Positions 11,201 to 21,402 of a stretch of 64,000 bases of DNA are shown here, piece after piece. The stretch's first letter is position 1; each line of letters starts with the position of its first letter. The stretch spans positions 41,932,795 through 41,996,794 of the forward strand of contig OY821740.1 of the NCBI GenBank assembly GCA_963682055.1, in the 5' to 3' direction. Source of the stretch: Primula veris. Lineage: Eukaryota > Streptophyta > Magnoliopsida > Ericales > Primulaceae. The translations under genes were made by a program, and so were the position numbers. The notes below the pieces were generated by a model. It was not told the origin of the DNA. It ran no database searches and was given only the letters and a program-made list of their open reading frames with translations.

Positions 11201-14200
11201 GGACTAATAATTTGTTAAAGCATGCTCAGTCTTGTTATCTTTTGGTTTATTCCATGAATAGAGTAATTTTAAAATTGGAAATGAAATGATGGGAGATAAT
11301 GGAATGGTGAAGATGATGTGCTAGACTAATGATGGGAGATAATGGAATGGTGAAGATGATGTGCTAGACTATGTGTTATTATCACTCCTCTCCAGCAACA
11401 AATAACCTAGCCTATCCTTGTCACACTATTAGAATTTGACCTATTTTCAAGTTTCCTGTTGTGGATCCCTGGCTTTTATTTTTTACTTTGGTGTTGGTAA
11501 CCTAATTTTTAAATGATTTCCATGTTTTCTTTTGCTTTGTTTTGGCTAGATTTTGAGTTTTGGTTCTGATCGAATTTGTGGTTTGGTGAGATTGCTTATA
11601 CATGTTACGTGGTTTAATTATGTTTGTATAAGAGCTAGTTAATATTTGCGTGTTAATAAATTCAATAAATTGGCGCTATAGAGCATTTTTTGAAGATTAT
11701 TAATGTTTAATCTGAATGGGATTATGATTATATGATTAGATGATTAGATCAGATCTGGAGAAATCTAAAGTTGTTTGTTTAAGCTTCGTTGTACTAGCAG
11801 TCTCTATTTCAAAATTCGACACAGCCTTGAAAGTGTGAAACACGGGTTCCTAGACTATATCACATTGGTATACACAAGTGTATTTTGTCCATTTGATATT
11901 GTACTCTACTGGGGTTTAAAAATTGGTTTGCTATTACTGGTGGTATTATTGTTTATAGCTTATATGTATAGTTGCTTGTGTTTTTCATCCACCTTAACTC
12001 CCCTTATTTGCAAGCTGGCCCCCGTCTGTCCCCTCTTGGATTTTGATTTCTTGCTTAGTTTATGTGATTCATAATATTTAGCTCATTACATTTGGTTCAT
12101 CTGTCGCTGCATCATTTTCATGGGTCAAGTTACAAGGTTGTCTGGGATGTTCAGGGCAGAACTCTACAATTGGCAATGGGGATCACTTTTCCAACTGTCC
12201 CTTTAAACTAGATAGTTTGTTCAATGACATATTTGAGCTGGTTTTGCTACCAATCTCTGATTTACATTGCCTTTTTGTTTTTGTTGATCAGTTCTGCGGA
12301 TGGAGTTCGATGTGCAAAAGTTTTTGCAGAATCCAGATCAGCAGCAGTTTGAGTTCCCTCACTTTCCTACTTCCTACCTCCGACTTGCTGCCCATCGTGT
12401 TGCACAACACTATGGCTTGCTAACTTTGGTTCAGGATTCTTCCTTAGATGGATCTGGTGCTAAAATTGTTGTAAGGAAAATGGCAGAAAACAAATGCCCA
12501 GCTCTTCTTTTGTCACAGATACCAGTTAAACCATCAGAGAATGAAAAAACTGAGAAGGTCAAAGTTGTGTTGAAATCAAGACCGATTTCATCTTCCTCGA
12601 ATGGAGCCAATGAAAATGGTAACAAAAAAAGTCCTGTGCGAACTGTGGAAGAGAGGAAAGAGGACTACGAAAAGGCACGAGCTCGCATTTTCAGCAACTC
12701 TTCCAGTTTTGATCTAGAAGATTCTATGTGTATGAGTGGAGACGAGAATGAACCTTTCTTTGATTGGGATAAGTATGTTGCTGTTAAGGATGGAGCCTCT
12801 TCTTCTTGTGTTGCGATACTTAGAGATAGAGAGAAGGACAGAACTGACCCAGACTATGACCGTAGTTATCAAAGGTATGGTGGTATCTACATATTTGATA
12901 ATAGTTGTTTTGATTTGTTTCGTGGTCGGGCTGCAAAATTTATAAGATTCTTAAGCTGTTCATTTATAAGTTACATCTTGTGAAATTGGAGATACTTTGA
13001 TTTTGGGCTGGCATCATGAGGGCCCTAGTGATATTTAGAGGCTTCTACGATCAGAATTGTCAAGCATAAGTTGTTCACATAACTTGTCAGGGGTCATTAA
13101 AGTAGAATTCGTGGTATATTTTTAGGAGAGAGTAGGTAACAAGATAAGTTCACTCCTCGGTTGACAATTTCCCATTTTGAAGTAGTAGTTGTTCGTTGAC
13201 TAAATCAAATTGCTACATGTACCAGATAATCCTAGTTAAATTGATTTGTTATCTTTTATTTATGTCATTCTTGCTGCAAAGAATAGTGATGTTGACTAGC
13301 TTCTTGGCACGTTTATTATTTTACCTTGTTTACTGAAATAATTTGCTCCAGGGTGGACTTAAATGCGTGTGCTTTTACCCTGTAACATGTATTTGATTGT
13401 TTATAGTTGCACTTGTTGTTGCTTGAACCTATTTGATGTGAGTTTTCACGCCTGCTTGATATAAATTTAGCACATACTACACACCATTCAAATACTGAAT
13501 GAGAAATTTAACTGATGCAGGTATGTTAGGAATGCTCCAGTCAATCAAAGCTTTAGTATTGTTCCCTTCAACATGCAGAAATTGCAGCCTCCATTTGTGC
13601 AATATGATCCTGTATACTCTCACATGCCCACAATCCAACCCTCTCCAGTTAACAGGACACCTGTCATGAACCCTTACTGTGCCACAGGATATAATCAAAT
13701 GTCTAGAGATGGTGTTTACATGCAATGGCCAGCTTCGGCTATGATGTATGCAGAGTCTTATGATCAAGTTAGACGTACTGTTTTCCAGGTCAGCTCCATC
13801 CCACAGACCCTCGGTCCATTTGGTTTATTATTAGTTGAATGCGTTTCACTTTTCAGAGAACTTTTGGGTACAATTTTCATGTTTTTTTGTGTGGGTTTTA
13901 GCTAACCGTTAAATAGTCGTGCTGGTTGGTTTAAAGTTGTGTTTCAGATGTGTTAGGAAAGCACTATAAGCACTCGAGGCATTTGCTTATTTAATGGATT
14001 TAAACAATCTTTGAGACAAAACTAGGGATGGCATTTGGATCCAAATTATACAGGATCCGATCCGATCCAGCAAATGCCTTGAGTGCTTATAGTCGGATCG
14101 GATTTAGATCCAAACTTTCGGATCCGGATCGGATCGGATCGGATCTTAGTGGAATTAGGAGTGTGGACGGGTTTTTTATATACTATATTGATATAAAGCC

Positions 14201-15447
14201 CAGGTTTGGTCTATTTTAAAAGGCTATATAGAGAATGGGCCGAAATAAAAACCCAACTTTATTTTGCTGCTACATAATTACATTTTATGACTACTAAAAA
14301 ATATATTATTTGCTACACAAATGTGACTGATTACCAAATATAAGAGATTTGTTATATAAATGTGGGTGATTACCAAAAATGTAAGATTTGGTACACAAAT
14401 GTGGCTGATTACCAAATATAAGAAATTTGTTACACAAATGTGGTGAATTACCAAAAATATAAGATTTTTTTATTATTATTACTTTGTAATCTTGTACTTA
14501 CCAAACTATAACCTATATAAAAATTTATTTTATTCTGGATATGAAAATGAAAATCGAAACTTTATATACTCATATCTGGTTTTTTAGAAAGGAAAAAATC
14601 AGGTCTAAGTAAACTTATTTTGATGAGTTTTTTTCCTTTCAAAATTTGGAATATTCCAATTCTTAAATGGTAAGACTTTCCATTATTCCAATTTTGTTAT
14701 AATTTCCAAATCGTCATTGTGGAAATTTAGCATAATCACATGTATTTAACACTTCACAAACCATTGATTTATGATTTCTATATCAGAAAAGATATGTTTA
14801 GCATAATTTTTTTTTAAAATAAATAATACCGACACAAAAAAAAGCTAATAATTTTTTTTCTAAAATATAAAAAAAAATCGATTTTTTTTTTATTTTTAAT
14901 AAAAATAACATATATAAAATTCGGGTTACTTTCGGGTTGAATCTTTCGGATCTAGTTCGGATCCAGTTTGGATCGGATCTTTCAGATCCGGATCGGATCG
15001 GATCGGATCCTCTTCAAAACACATTGGATCGGATCAAATCTTTCCGGATTTGACCCGTTTGCCATCTCTAGACAAAACCCCTTTATGTGGTATAGTTTTA
15101 TGAATATTTAGAAACAGAGAAAGCACCTGATATCATGTTACGTAAAACGTCGACATCCATAATACACCCTTACAAGTACCTGAGTATTTGTAGTCATATT
15201 ATATACGCCGATCTTTATAGGAAAAAACTGTTTCTAGACTTACTACTTGCAGAGGTGAAATGATTAGTCCTGGTCCCATCGTCTTCTTTGAAAATTACTG
15301 TATATTCAATGTTATCTTGTGTATGTTAATATGTTTTGCTTACTTGCCTTTATGGATGCTTATGTATCTAATCCACCATATTTGATTGCTGTGCAGTCTC
15401 CTTATCCTCAGCAGCCTCTCAGCTTTGGGTACTCCCAGAACCAGTGA
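8208..15447 (+). CDS. R3H-SUZ domain nucleic-acid-binding protein (4 exons)
   Basis: Predicted single-stranded nucleic-acid-binding protein, similar to the product I recall for Arabidopsis At2g40960/At3g56680. Coding exons are 8208-8280, 12292-12874, 13521-13788 and 15397-15447. All introns are GT-AG, phases agree, and the total of 975 bp gives 324 residues. The start MESVLPMVDPFLVEALQ is spliced to ILRMEFDVQKF. The R3H domain spans about residues 34-90 with the signature Arg55-x3-His59 (SYLRLAAHRVAQHYGL). A SUZ-type motif follows at about 141-164 (VEERKEDYEKARARIF). The C-terminal part is Pro/Gln/Tyr-rich and ends FGYSQNQ. Intron 1 is about 4 kb and repeat-built; intron 3 holds a complete hAT element. 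The gene is divergent from the bZIP17-type gene and convergent with the MYBC1-like gene. Domain assignment is firm; the RNA target is unknown. Confidence 0.93.
8281..12291 (+). repeat. Repeat-built first intron of the R3H gene
   Basis: The ~4-kb intron is largely made of diverged copies of related sequence. In 8290-9130 a unit of about 100-130 bp recurs around TTTTAATCAGATTCGGCTA, with TGTGCCCTAATTTTATTCGA in several copies. Further on, larger blocks repeat at ~600-700 bp spacing, marked by TAAGCTTG/TTAAGCTTC near 9793, 11057 and 11780 and by AGCTAGATCYGARG near 9836, 10537 and 11087. No coding exon was recognised inside. Confidence 0.65.
11286..11371 (+). repeat. Perfect 43-bp tandem duplication in R3H intron 1
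   Basis: The 43-base unit beginning ATGATGGGAGATAATGGAAT occurs at 11286-11328 and again at 11329-11371 with no difference seen. A related diverged copy (CGATGGGAGATAATGGAA) lies near 10059. Confidence 0.9.
14015..15078. mobile_element. Non-autonomous hAT element (14023-15070) with 8-bp target-site duplication
   Basis: The element starts TAGGGATGGCATT and ends with the complement of TAGAGATGGCAAA, which are plant hAT-type terminal inverted repeats. It is flanked by perfect GACAAAAC direct repeats (14015-14022 and 15071-15078). Both subterminal regions are dense in GGATCGGATC/GGATCCGGATC repeats, as expected for transposase-binding sites. The interior (about 14307-14470) has four copies of a ~39-bp unit. 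There is no transposase ORF. It lies in intron 3 of the R3H gene, in a position that leaves the splice sites intact. Confidence 0.92.
14307..14470. repeat. Four ~39-bp tandem repeats inside the hAT element
   Basis: Each unit follows the pattern ATTTGYTACACAAATGTGG, then TGATTACCAAAWATAAGA, in four diverged copies. Confidence 0.8.
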
Positions 15448-17898
15448 CGATTAGACGGAGAAACTATGTGTACAACAAATATAGCAACAATTTGTCTTGT
15501 TACTCGGGTTATTTGTATAACTTTCTAGGTCAATTTTTTGTGAAAACAAGTCCTGAAACTCAGATTTTAAACTACAGCTGCTTTCTCTTTTGTATGTTAG
15601 TGTTGTGAAAGATATTCATAGTCCTAGTTGAACTTTTGTATTCAGTTATTGTTATAAATGCACATTCTGGTTATCATTTCATGAGTTTTTAGGCAGACTG
15701 TTTTCATAGGTTTTGCTTGAACACTAGAAAAAGCCATGAGAAGTACGAACATGATGGTTGCTCGAGTAAAATATTATACTGAACAAACACTTACGCTATT
15801 TATTCTGGAATAATATATGCATAACCCTGCCATTGGTTTTGTTGATATGAGTAGAGACTAAAAAGCTACGGTAGAGTGTTTTGAGATCTGAATGGTAGGC
15901 CATGATGATAGAGGAAAACCTGTTACTTTGTTCAGATGCTCGAATTTGTGTGACCACATTGTTCCCAAGGGAGTGATTTACACCATCATGGAAGCAGTTT
16001 GTATGATTTACACTACGACAGCAAAAAAACGTGTGATTTTGTTTACTAGTTTGGCAACTTGTTAAAAATATAGAACAGTCTTTTCCGTATAAAGCTACAG
16101 AATAGTACAAGTATAAGATTATTAAGAATAGGATGCAGCCAAGCAATCGAGTCTCTTGTGAGATAACTAGCCTTGCATTCTTGTTGGTTTTCTTATGTCT
16201 TTGCATCCTTGTTGCTTATTTCATGTCTTTGCATTCTTGCTGGTTCTGTAAAACTAGATAATTTGAGCTTCTTAATTTGCATTAGATATAACAGACTGGC
16301 AAGTGCTTAAGGAGTCCGTTACCTCATCACCCCATCAAGCGAGGAACCATATTTTGCCTAAGTTTTAGCATTATGGGTTAGCTAACGATTCAATAAAATC
16401 TAGAGTACAAGAAAGGAGAAGGTATAGCTATCGAGGTTGATAAGTATTACCTTTTTACTTTTTGCTTTTATTTTCTTGGTATATCCCAGGAAATACTTGC
16501 CGATGTAGCAATTTTGTTGTCTGTGACTCTGTATTACCTAAAATAATTGCAAACTTCTAATAGATTATGTCTAAACCAGGAACATCTCACAAAATTAAAT
16601 TCAGCCCTCTTTGCATGACAATACATACAGCTGGTCTTCTTTAGCCGCTAAGACCAAGAACATAGTTATACAAACTTGCAACAACTCCCCTGACAATTAA
16701 TATCCTTACATGTTCATTGTGCTTTAAACCGAAAACTTACAATGTTTATGTCCATACGGGATGTCTGTTTCTCAAACATCTTGTTCTGAATCTTACGAAG
16801 ACAACAACACATCACTTCTCACTTCTATAGGGAATATGCTCTACTTTTTGGACTACGCTTTATATGAAAGTAATTTTATTAACTTCTAAGGAGTATGGTT
16901 TTTGAACTCTGTTGAACCTTGAAACAATTGCTAGTCGTGTTGTAACAATGATTTTTGATTATGATCGGGGGATGCGTTTGGTCAAAAAAGCTAACCAGGT
17001 AGCACATTAATCATTGTCTCAACCTCTTATAACACCTCCAACGGAGAATAATTACTGGATTGGCTAAGAACTCAACTGACTGAATATGTAACTCGCTAAG
17101 AAAACACACATCCCACATTTCAGGCATAGTGTTAGCATCTGGCAGACAACAAACTTCAGCAACAAGAGAACCTCCAATCAACAGGCTAAGCACAATTCTA
17201 ATCATCAAATCACACTTCTCTTACGAAACAAGCGATGCACTATGCCATTGATGCCTGCCATGTCAAAGCATATAACGATGATGACTAATGCTAAGGCAAA
17301 GGGTCGAAAACTCAACGCTTCTATTTCTGAACAACTTGGAACCAAATCCTTCTTTCCGCACTTAAACATGTATTAATGTAATGAGAAAACTGGATTCAAT
17401 TGTCAACAGCCCCTATTGCCAAAGACATTATGTTTCTCACCTTTGAAAAACATCTAATGATTACGATCACAAGCTAACATATATAACTTCACAAGCACCG
17501 CACATGAATCTCAATTATCCTCCCCACTCCCTAGCCTGAAACACAGTGAGCCCTCTTTTCCCTTTTGCGAAATCCCCCTATTCGTGTTATTCATTTTATA
17601 CCCTGCATAATAGTAAATTCTATCCTAAGTCGTCACCAATCAAACAACCTACAACTAGAACTAAAATCCACACATAACCAAATTACAGTCATCCTCGAAC
17701 CAAATTACAGTCATCCTCGTTTGCTGGAATCATAGTGATCTAAAACATCATTGATACAAAAACTAGCAACCATATAATTATCTCGTGTATGCTTTTATTA
17801 CGGTCGTGTCATAAAACTATATTCGATTACATAACTTAACATGAACAGTTGAGAACACAAAACAACTTAATGCTCAACAAAGATTTACCCAACCTCAG
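15448..17898. other. 3' flank between the convergent R3H and MYBC1-like genes
   Basis: The first 200-300 bases after the R3H stop are the probable 3' UTR. The rest is ordinary AT-rich sequence. Open frames at 15796-16206 and 17011-17208 (minus) show no recognisable domain. The bases just before 17899 would be the 3' UTR of the MYBC1-like gene. Confidence 0.5.
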
Positions 17899-19342
17899 TT
17901 AGTCATCCTCCCTAGTAGGAAACAAAGCCAGCACTCGTCTCCCTCCCACCGAATCCCCAGACGCCATCTCATCTACATACATAGGCGAAGATCCATACAT
18001 CTGAGACCGACCCATCTGTAATGAACCATCACAAAGCCTATACGATCCAGGCCCAATTGCCCCCATCCTCCGAAACCCCTCTGGACGAAACCCTATCTCC
18101 GGTTGCACAGCCGAAAAAGGCAACAAATTTTCCCTATTGGTACTACTCTGCTGAGACTGACCCATAAAAAATGACCGCTCAGAACCTAAATTCGATACCA
18201 ACCCATTTTCGCCCACCCCTTGAAACCCCTCGGTGCCAAACCCTAGCTCTCGAACAGTCCCCACCGCTGAAAAAGGCGACATTTTTTCCTTGTTACCACA
18301 ACTACTCTGCTGAGACTGGCCCATCAGAAACGAATGCTCAAAAACTAAATTCGACACCGACCCATTTACTGCCACCCTTCTAGACCCCTCCGGTCGAAAC
18401 CCTAGCTCCTGAACCGGCCCCAAGGTGGAAAAAGGCAACACATTCTCCCTATTAGTACTACTACTCTGTCGAGACTGACCCACAAAAAATGAATGCTCTG
18501 AAACCAAATTCGACACCGGCCCATTTTCCCTCAGCCCCACCGCTGAAAAAGGCGACAAATCATCACGTCTATCACCACCACTTTGCATCTGAGCCATCAG
18601 AAATGAATGGTCCGAAGGCCTATCCGACCCCGACCCATTTGCCACCACCCCTCGAAACCCCTTTGTCCCAGACCCCAGCTCCCCAACCACCCCCACTGCT
18701 GTAAAAGGCGACAAATTATCACGTTTATCACTAGTACTACGCTGTTGAGACTGACCCATAAGAAACGAATGCTCAGAAACCAAATTCGACACAGACCCAT
18801 TTGCCCCCACTCCTCGAAACCCTTCAGGCCGAAAAACCAGCTCCCCCACCGCCCCCACCGCCGAAAAAGGCGACAAATTATTACTATTACTATTATTATT
18901 ATCTCGACTACTATTAAACTGCTGAAGAAATAAAGCAGGAACAGGGGAGCTAGAGAACAACCGGTCCATAGCAGGGTCACCACCACCACCACCCAAACCC
19001 GAGCCGATCCTCTTTAAATACTGCCTATACTTCTGAAGATGACTAGCGACGTTTTCTCGACTCAAGCCTTCGACACCCATGAGCTGCATGATGGCTTTGG
19101 GGACGGCGTGTTTGATCCCAAGCTGGGAAACAGAGTCCACGAAGCGACGGTGTAGGTGCGGGGTCCACACTAAGCGGGGGCGTTTGGATGAGGGGTCGGT
19201 GAGGATGTCGAAGGCTAAGGCGAGGTTTGTCGGGATTAGGGTTTGAGAGAGTGGGATTAGCTCTTCTGGGGTAGGGAGAGAGAGGTTGTTGTTGTCTTGG
19301 TTATTAGGGTTTAAATAGTTGGCTTCTTGTTCTTCTTCTAAC

Positions 19343-19344
<2 letters not shown>
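17899..19344 (-). CDS. MYBC1: MYBC1-like GARP/MYB transcription factor with expanded C-terminal repeats
   Basis: Single-exon gene for a 481-residue nuclear transcription factor. Residues 21-48 ([18 protein letters not shown]) match the N-terminal motif of MYBC1/LUX-type proteins. The GARP (single-MYB, B-motif) DNA-binding domain is at 54-113: [15 protein letters not shown], then VPKAIMQLM and [27 protein letters not shown] follows at 127-136, as in MYBC1. Arabidopsis MYBC1 (At2g40970, a negative regulator of freezing tolerance) is, as I recall, only about 250 residues. The extra length here comes from six tandem copies of a ~50-residue unit at 156-452. The C terminus reads [11 protein letters not shown]. 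The leader has a (CA)n run abutting the ATG. The family call is firm; whether this repeat form is functional is unknown. Confidence 0.92.
17989..18879 (-). repeat. Six ~50-residue tandem repeats in the MYBC1-like protein
   Basis: Units at residues 156-209, 210-261, 262-300, 301-353, 354-405 and 406-452 share [30 protein letters not shown] and MGQSQQSS. Unit 3 is shorter (it lacks the GFRG portion). Unit 6 is the most divergent in its second half. The repeat is visible at the DNA level (for example GAAAAAGGCGACA recurs). The frame is kept throughout. Confidence 0.9.

Positions 19345-19382
<38 letters not shown>
19345..19382 (-). repeat. (CA)n microsatellite directly before the MYBC1-like start codon
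   Basis: About 18 uninterrupted dinucleotides (TG on the plus strand) ending one base from the ATG in the 5' leader. Confidence 0.95.
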
Positions 19383-19386
<4 letters not shown>

Positions 19387-19794
19387 TGTGGGAAAGGTGT
19401 ATATTTGGGTTTCAGTGAAAGCTGTTTTTTCTGTGTTTTTTGTTTTGTCTACGGCTCTAGAAATAGAAAGAGGGATTAAAGGGGAAGATGCGTTGATTTT
19501 AGATTTTTTTTAGAAGTTTTTTTACTTTGGAGAATCTCATTTTTTATGAAAATTGGATGGTTTTATATGTAAATGTATATAACTTCTATTTTTAAAAAGT
19601 TTCATTTAATTTGGCACATCTAAAAATAGAACAACTATCATTTAGTTTGTAACGGATGAGTATATATACATATGATTACAAAAAACAATAGCAATTAGGT
19701 CGAGAAAAATAAAGTTTTTCTTTTCTGATGTGATTAATCTATTATAGTTACTTTTTTGTTATATATTTGTAATTTGCACATATTATGATTTTAA

Positions 19795-19955
19795 CGAATG
19801 TTTTAAAAAGCAAATAAGTTGTCTAGCGTCCAACTTCGCTTAATCATCGTCTAATCGCTGAATCTCGCCTAACTCGCTAGGTGCCTAGGCTTCGCCTATC
19901 GCGAAGGTCGCACCTAATTTTCGGCTAGGCCCACTTTTAGAACACTGTATTATTA
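19795..19955. mobile_element. Short hAT-like fragment with TGTTTTAAAA ends
   Basis: The left end ATGTTTTAAAAAGC faces a right end that reads CAGTGTTCTAAAAG when reverse-complemented. The inside is rich in CGCCTAACTCG and GCCTAGGC, like the element in the tubulin intron at 38195. No clear 8-bp duplication was found, so the exact ends are uncertain. Confidence 0.5.
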
Positions 19956-19966
19956 CAAAACATTAT

Positions 19967-20294
19967 ACTACACTCAGAGGCGGCCCAGGGCCAAGTCGAG
20001 TAAGGCTTGTGCCTTGGGTAATGTACTCGGGAAAAAAATTACAGGTAACATCCCACTACATTTTAAATATAATTAGCAGTTAAAATAAAAATATTAAACA
20101 GTAATTTATTTATTATGTGTTGCAATATCTCAAATGGTATAAATGTTTGCTCGTTTACATATGAGATCATGGGTTCAAACCTCTTAAGTTACAATTTCAT
20201 ATTTATTTATTTTTGACTTGTTTTTATCGAGCAATAAAAAAATTTAAGCCTTAGGCATTTCGAGATACCGGACGGACCGAACACTGACTACACT
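19967..20294. mobile_element. hAT-type MITE (19975-20286) with 8-bp target-site duplication
   Basis: Perfect ACTACACT direct repeats (19967-19974 and 20287-20294) flank a 312-bp element that starts CAGAGGCGGCCC and ends GGACCGAACACTG (CAGTG when reverse-complemented). CA-starting ends with 8-bp duplications fit hAT. Its interior includes a tRNA-like segment near 20119-20185 (AATGGTATAAATGTTTGC, then GGTTCAAACCTC) that resembles Pol III A and B boxes. Confidence 0.78.
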
Positions 20295-20654
20295 GAAACA
20301 CTGCTTTTAATGAAATTCGATTGCGGTAATATCAGCCTCTCGAGTAAACAGTGTGTAATATAAATCCCCCAAAAAATCTTGAATTAATGAAAGACCCAAA
20401 CTACACGGGCTTTAGCAATTTCGCCACCCGAATCACAACTGTAGTCGGTACCACTAGAGCTGCATAACTTCGTGCGGTTGGCTACATAGGTTGTTGTTTT
20501 ATAGGTTTCCTGACTATGTAAGTTTTTATTTTATTTTTCTGAGAGAAGACTATGCAAGTCTATATATTGGTTAATTAAACGTAAAAGCCTCAAAACCTGA
20601 AGAACACACAATAAACATAATGTTAAAAAAATTATGATTTCGACACAGATCTTT

Positions 20655-20891
20655 GATATTCGGCAAAATATATATAAGTTTTATACGAAACCTCGTGCAA
20701 TTTTGACCGGTTTTGAACATGTAACTAAATTGCCGAAACGAAAAATTTTGAAATTTTTCTACATATTTCAAATGTTAAAATATATGATAGAATTTAAAAA
20801 AAAAATTATTTCGACAATTTGGATACGAATTATTTACCGGTTAAAATTGTGCGTGATTTCGTATATGACTTATAATGTGGGACGGAGGGAG
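20655..20891. mobile_element. Decayed Stowaway-like MITE
   Basis: The right end GGGACGGAGGGAG followed by TA is the Stowaway (Tc1/mariner) terminus. The interior (GTGCAATTTTGACCGG, and its inverted partner CCGGTTAAAATTGTGCGTG) matches the other Stowaway copies in the window. The left terminus is eroded. Confidence 0.65.
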
Positions 20892-21402
20892 TATGAAAAA
20901 CAATAAAAGATCGGAGTGCACAGAGTCATGTCATTTCAGAATCGGACGACAATTACAAAAGGTGGACATTGTGTAATGGTTGACTGTGAAAAGTAAAAAA
21001 GAAAAAGGGGACAATTTGCAAAAGACACTTCGTACATGGGGAATGGGCTTATTTTCATGTTCTATATTTTATTTCAATTTCTAGGTGTAACGACTTAGTT
21101 GATAATTTTTGATATAGAAATTCAATTGGTATTTTTTTGAGGCAACTCGATAAGTGAAAGTAATTAACCAACAAACAACTGGAATAAACCATTCGAATCA
21201 GCCAACTTGTTACAATCATTAACTATAGGCAAATAAAAATGATGCCTATATAAAAGATGTAACTAGGGCAAAAATAGTTCGAAAAGTTAAAACCACGATC
21301 AATCTCACAAGCAATGAAGCACACATGAAAAAGATCCCACGCCTCACATTCGAATACCATTTCAAACTCGCATTAGTAAAAATCAGTGCCCGTTAGGTTA
21401 AA

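Larger units (their letters stand above)
19383..21402. other. Intergenic region between the MYBC1-like and SCAB genes
   Basis: It contains the MYBC1-like promoter (first few hundred bases), a short GCCTAGGC-rich hAT-like fragment (about 19795-19955), a complete hAT MITE (19975-20286), a decayed Stowaway MITE (about 20655-20891) and then the 3' flank of the SCAB gene. No coding sequence was recognised. Confidence 0.6.

Noticed and set aside
11775..12074. 99-residue open frame just before R3H exon 2
   Set aside because: Lies within intron 1, is hydrophobic low-complexity, and is not needed for the continuous R3H protein.
15796..16206. 136-residue open frame on the minus strand 3' of the R3H gene
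   Set aside because: No family motif, hydrophobic low-complexity composition, no neighbouring exons with matching phase.
17011..17208. Short minus-strand open frame upstream in coordinate of the MYBC1-like stop
   Set aside because: No recognisable motif and no supporting splice structure.
18171..18992. Long open frames overlapping the MYBC1-like gene on both strands
   Set aside because: Shadow frames created by the in-frame repeats of the real coding sequence.
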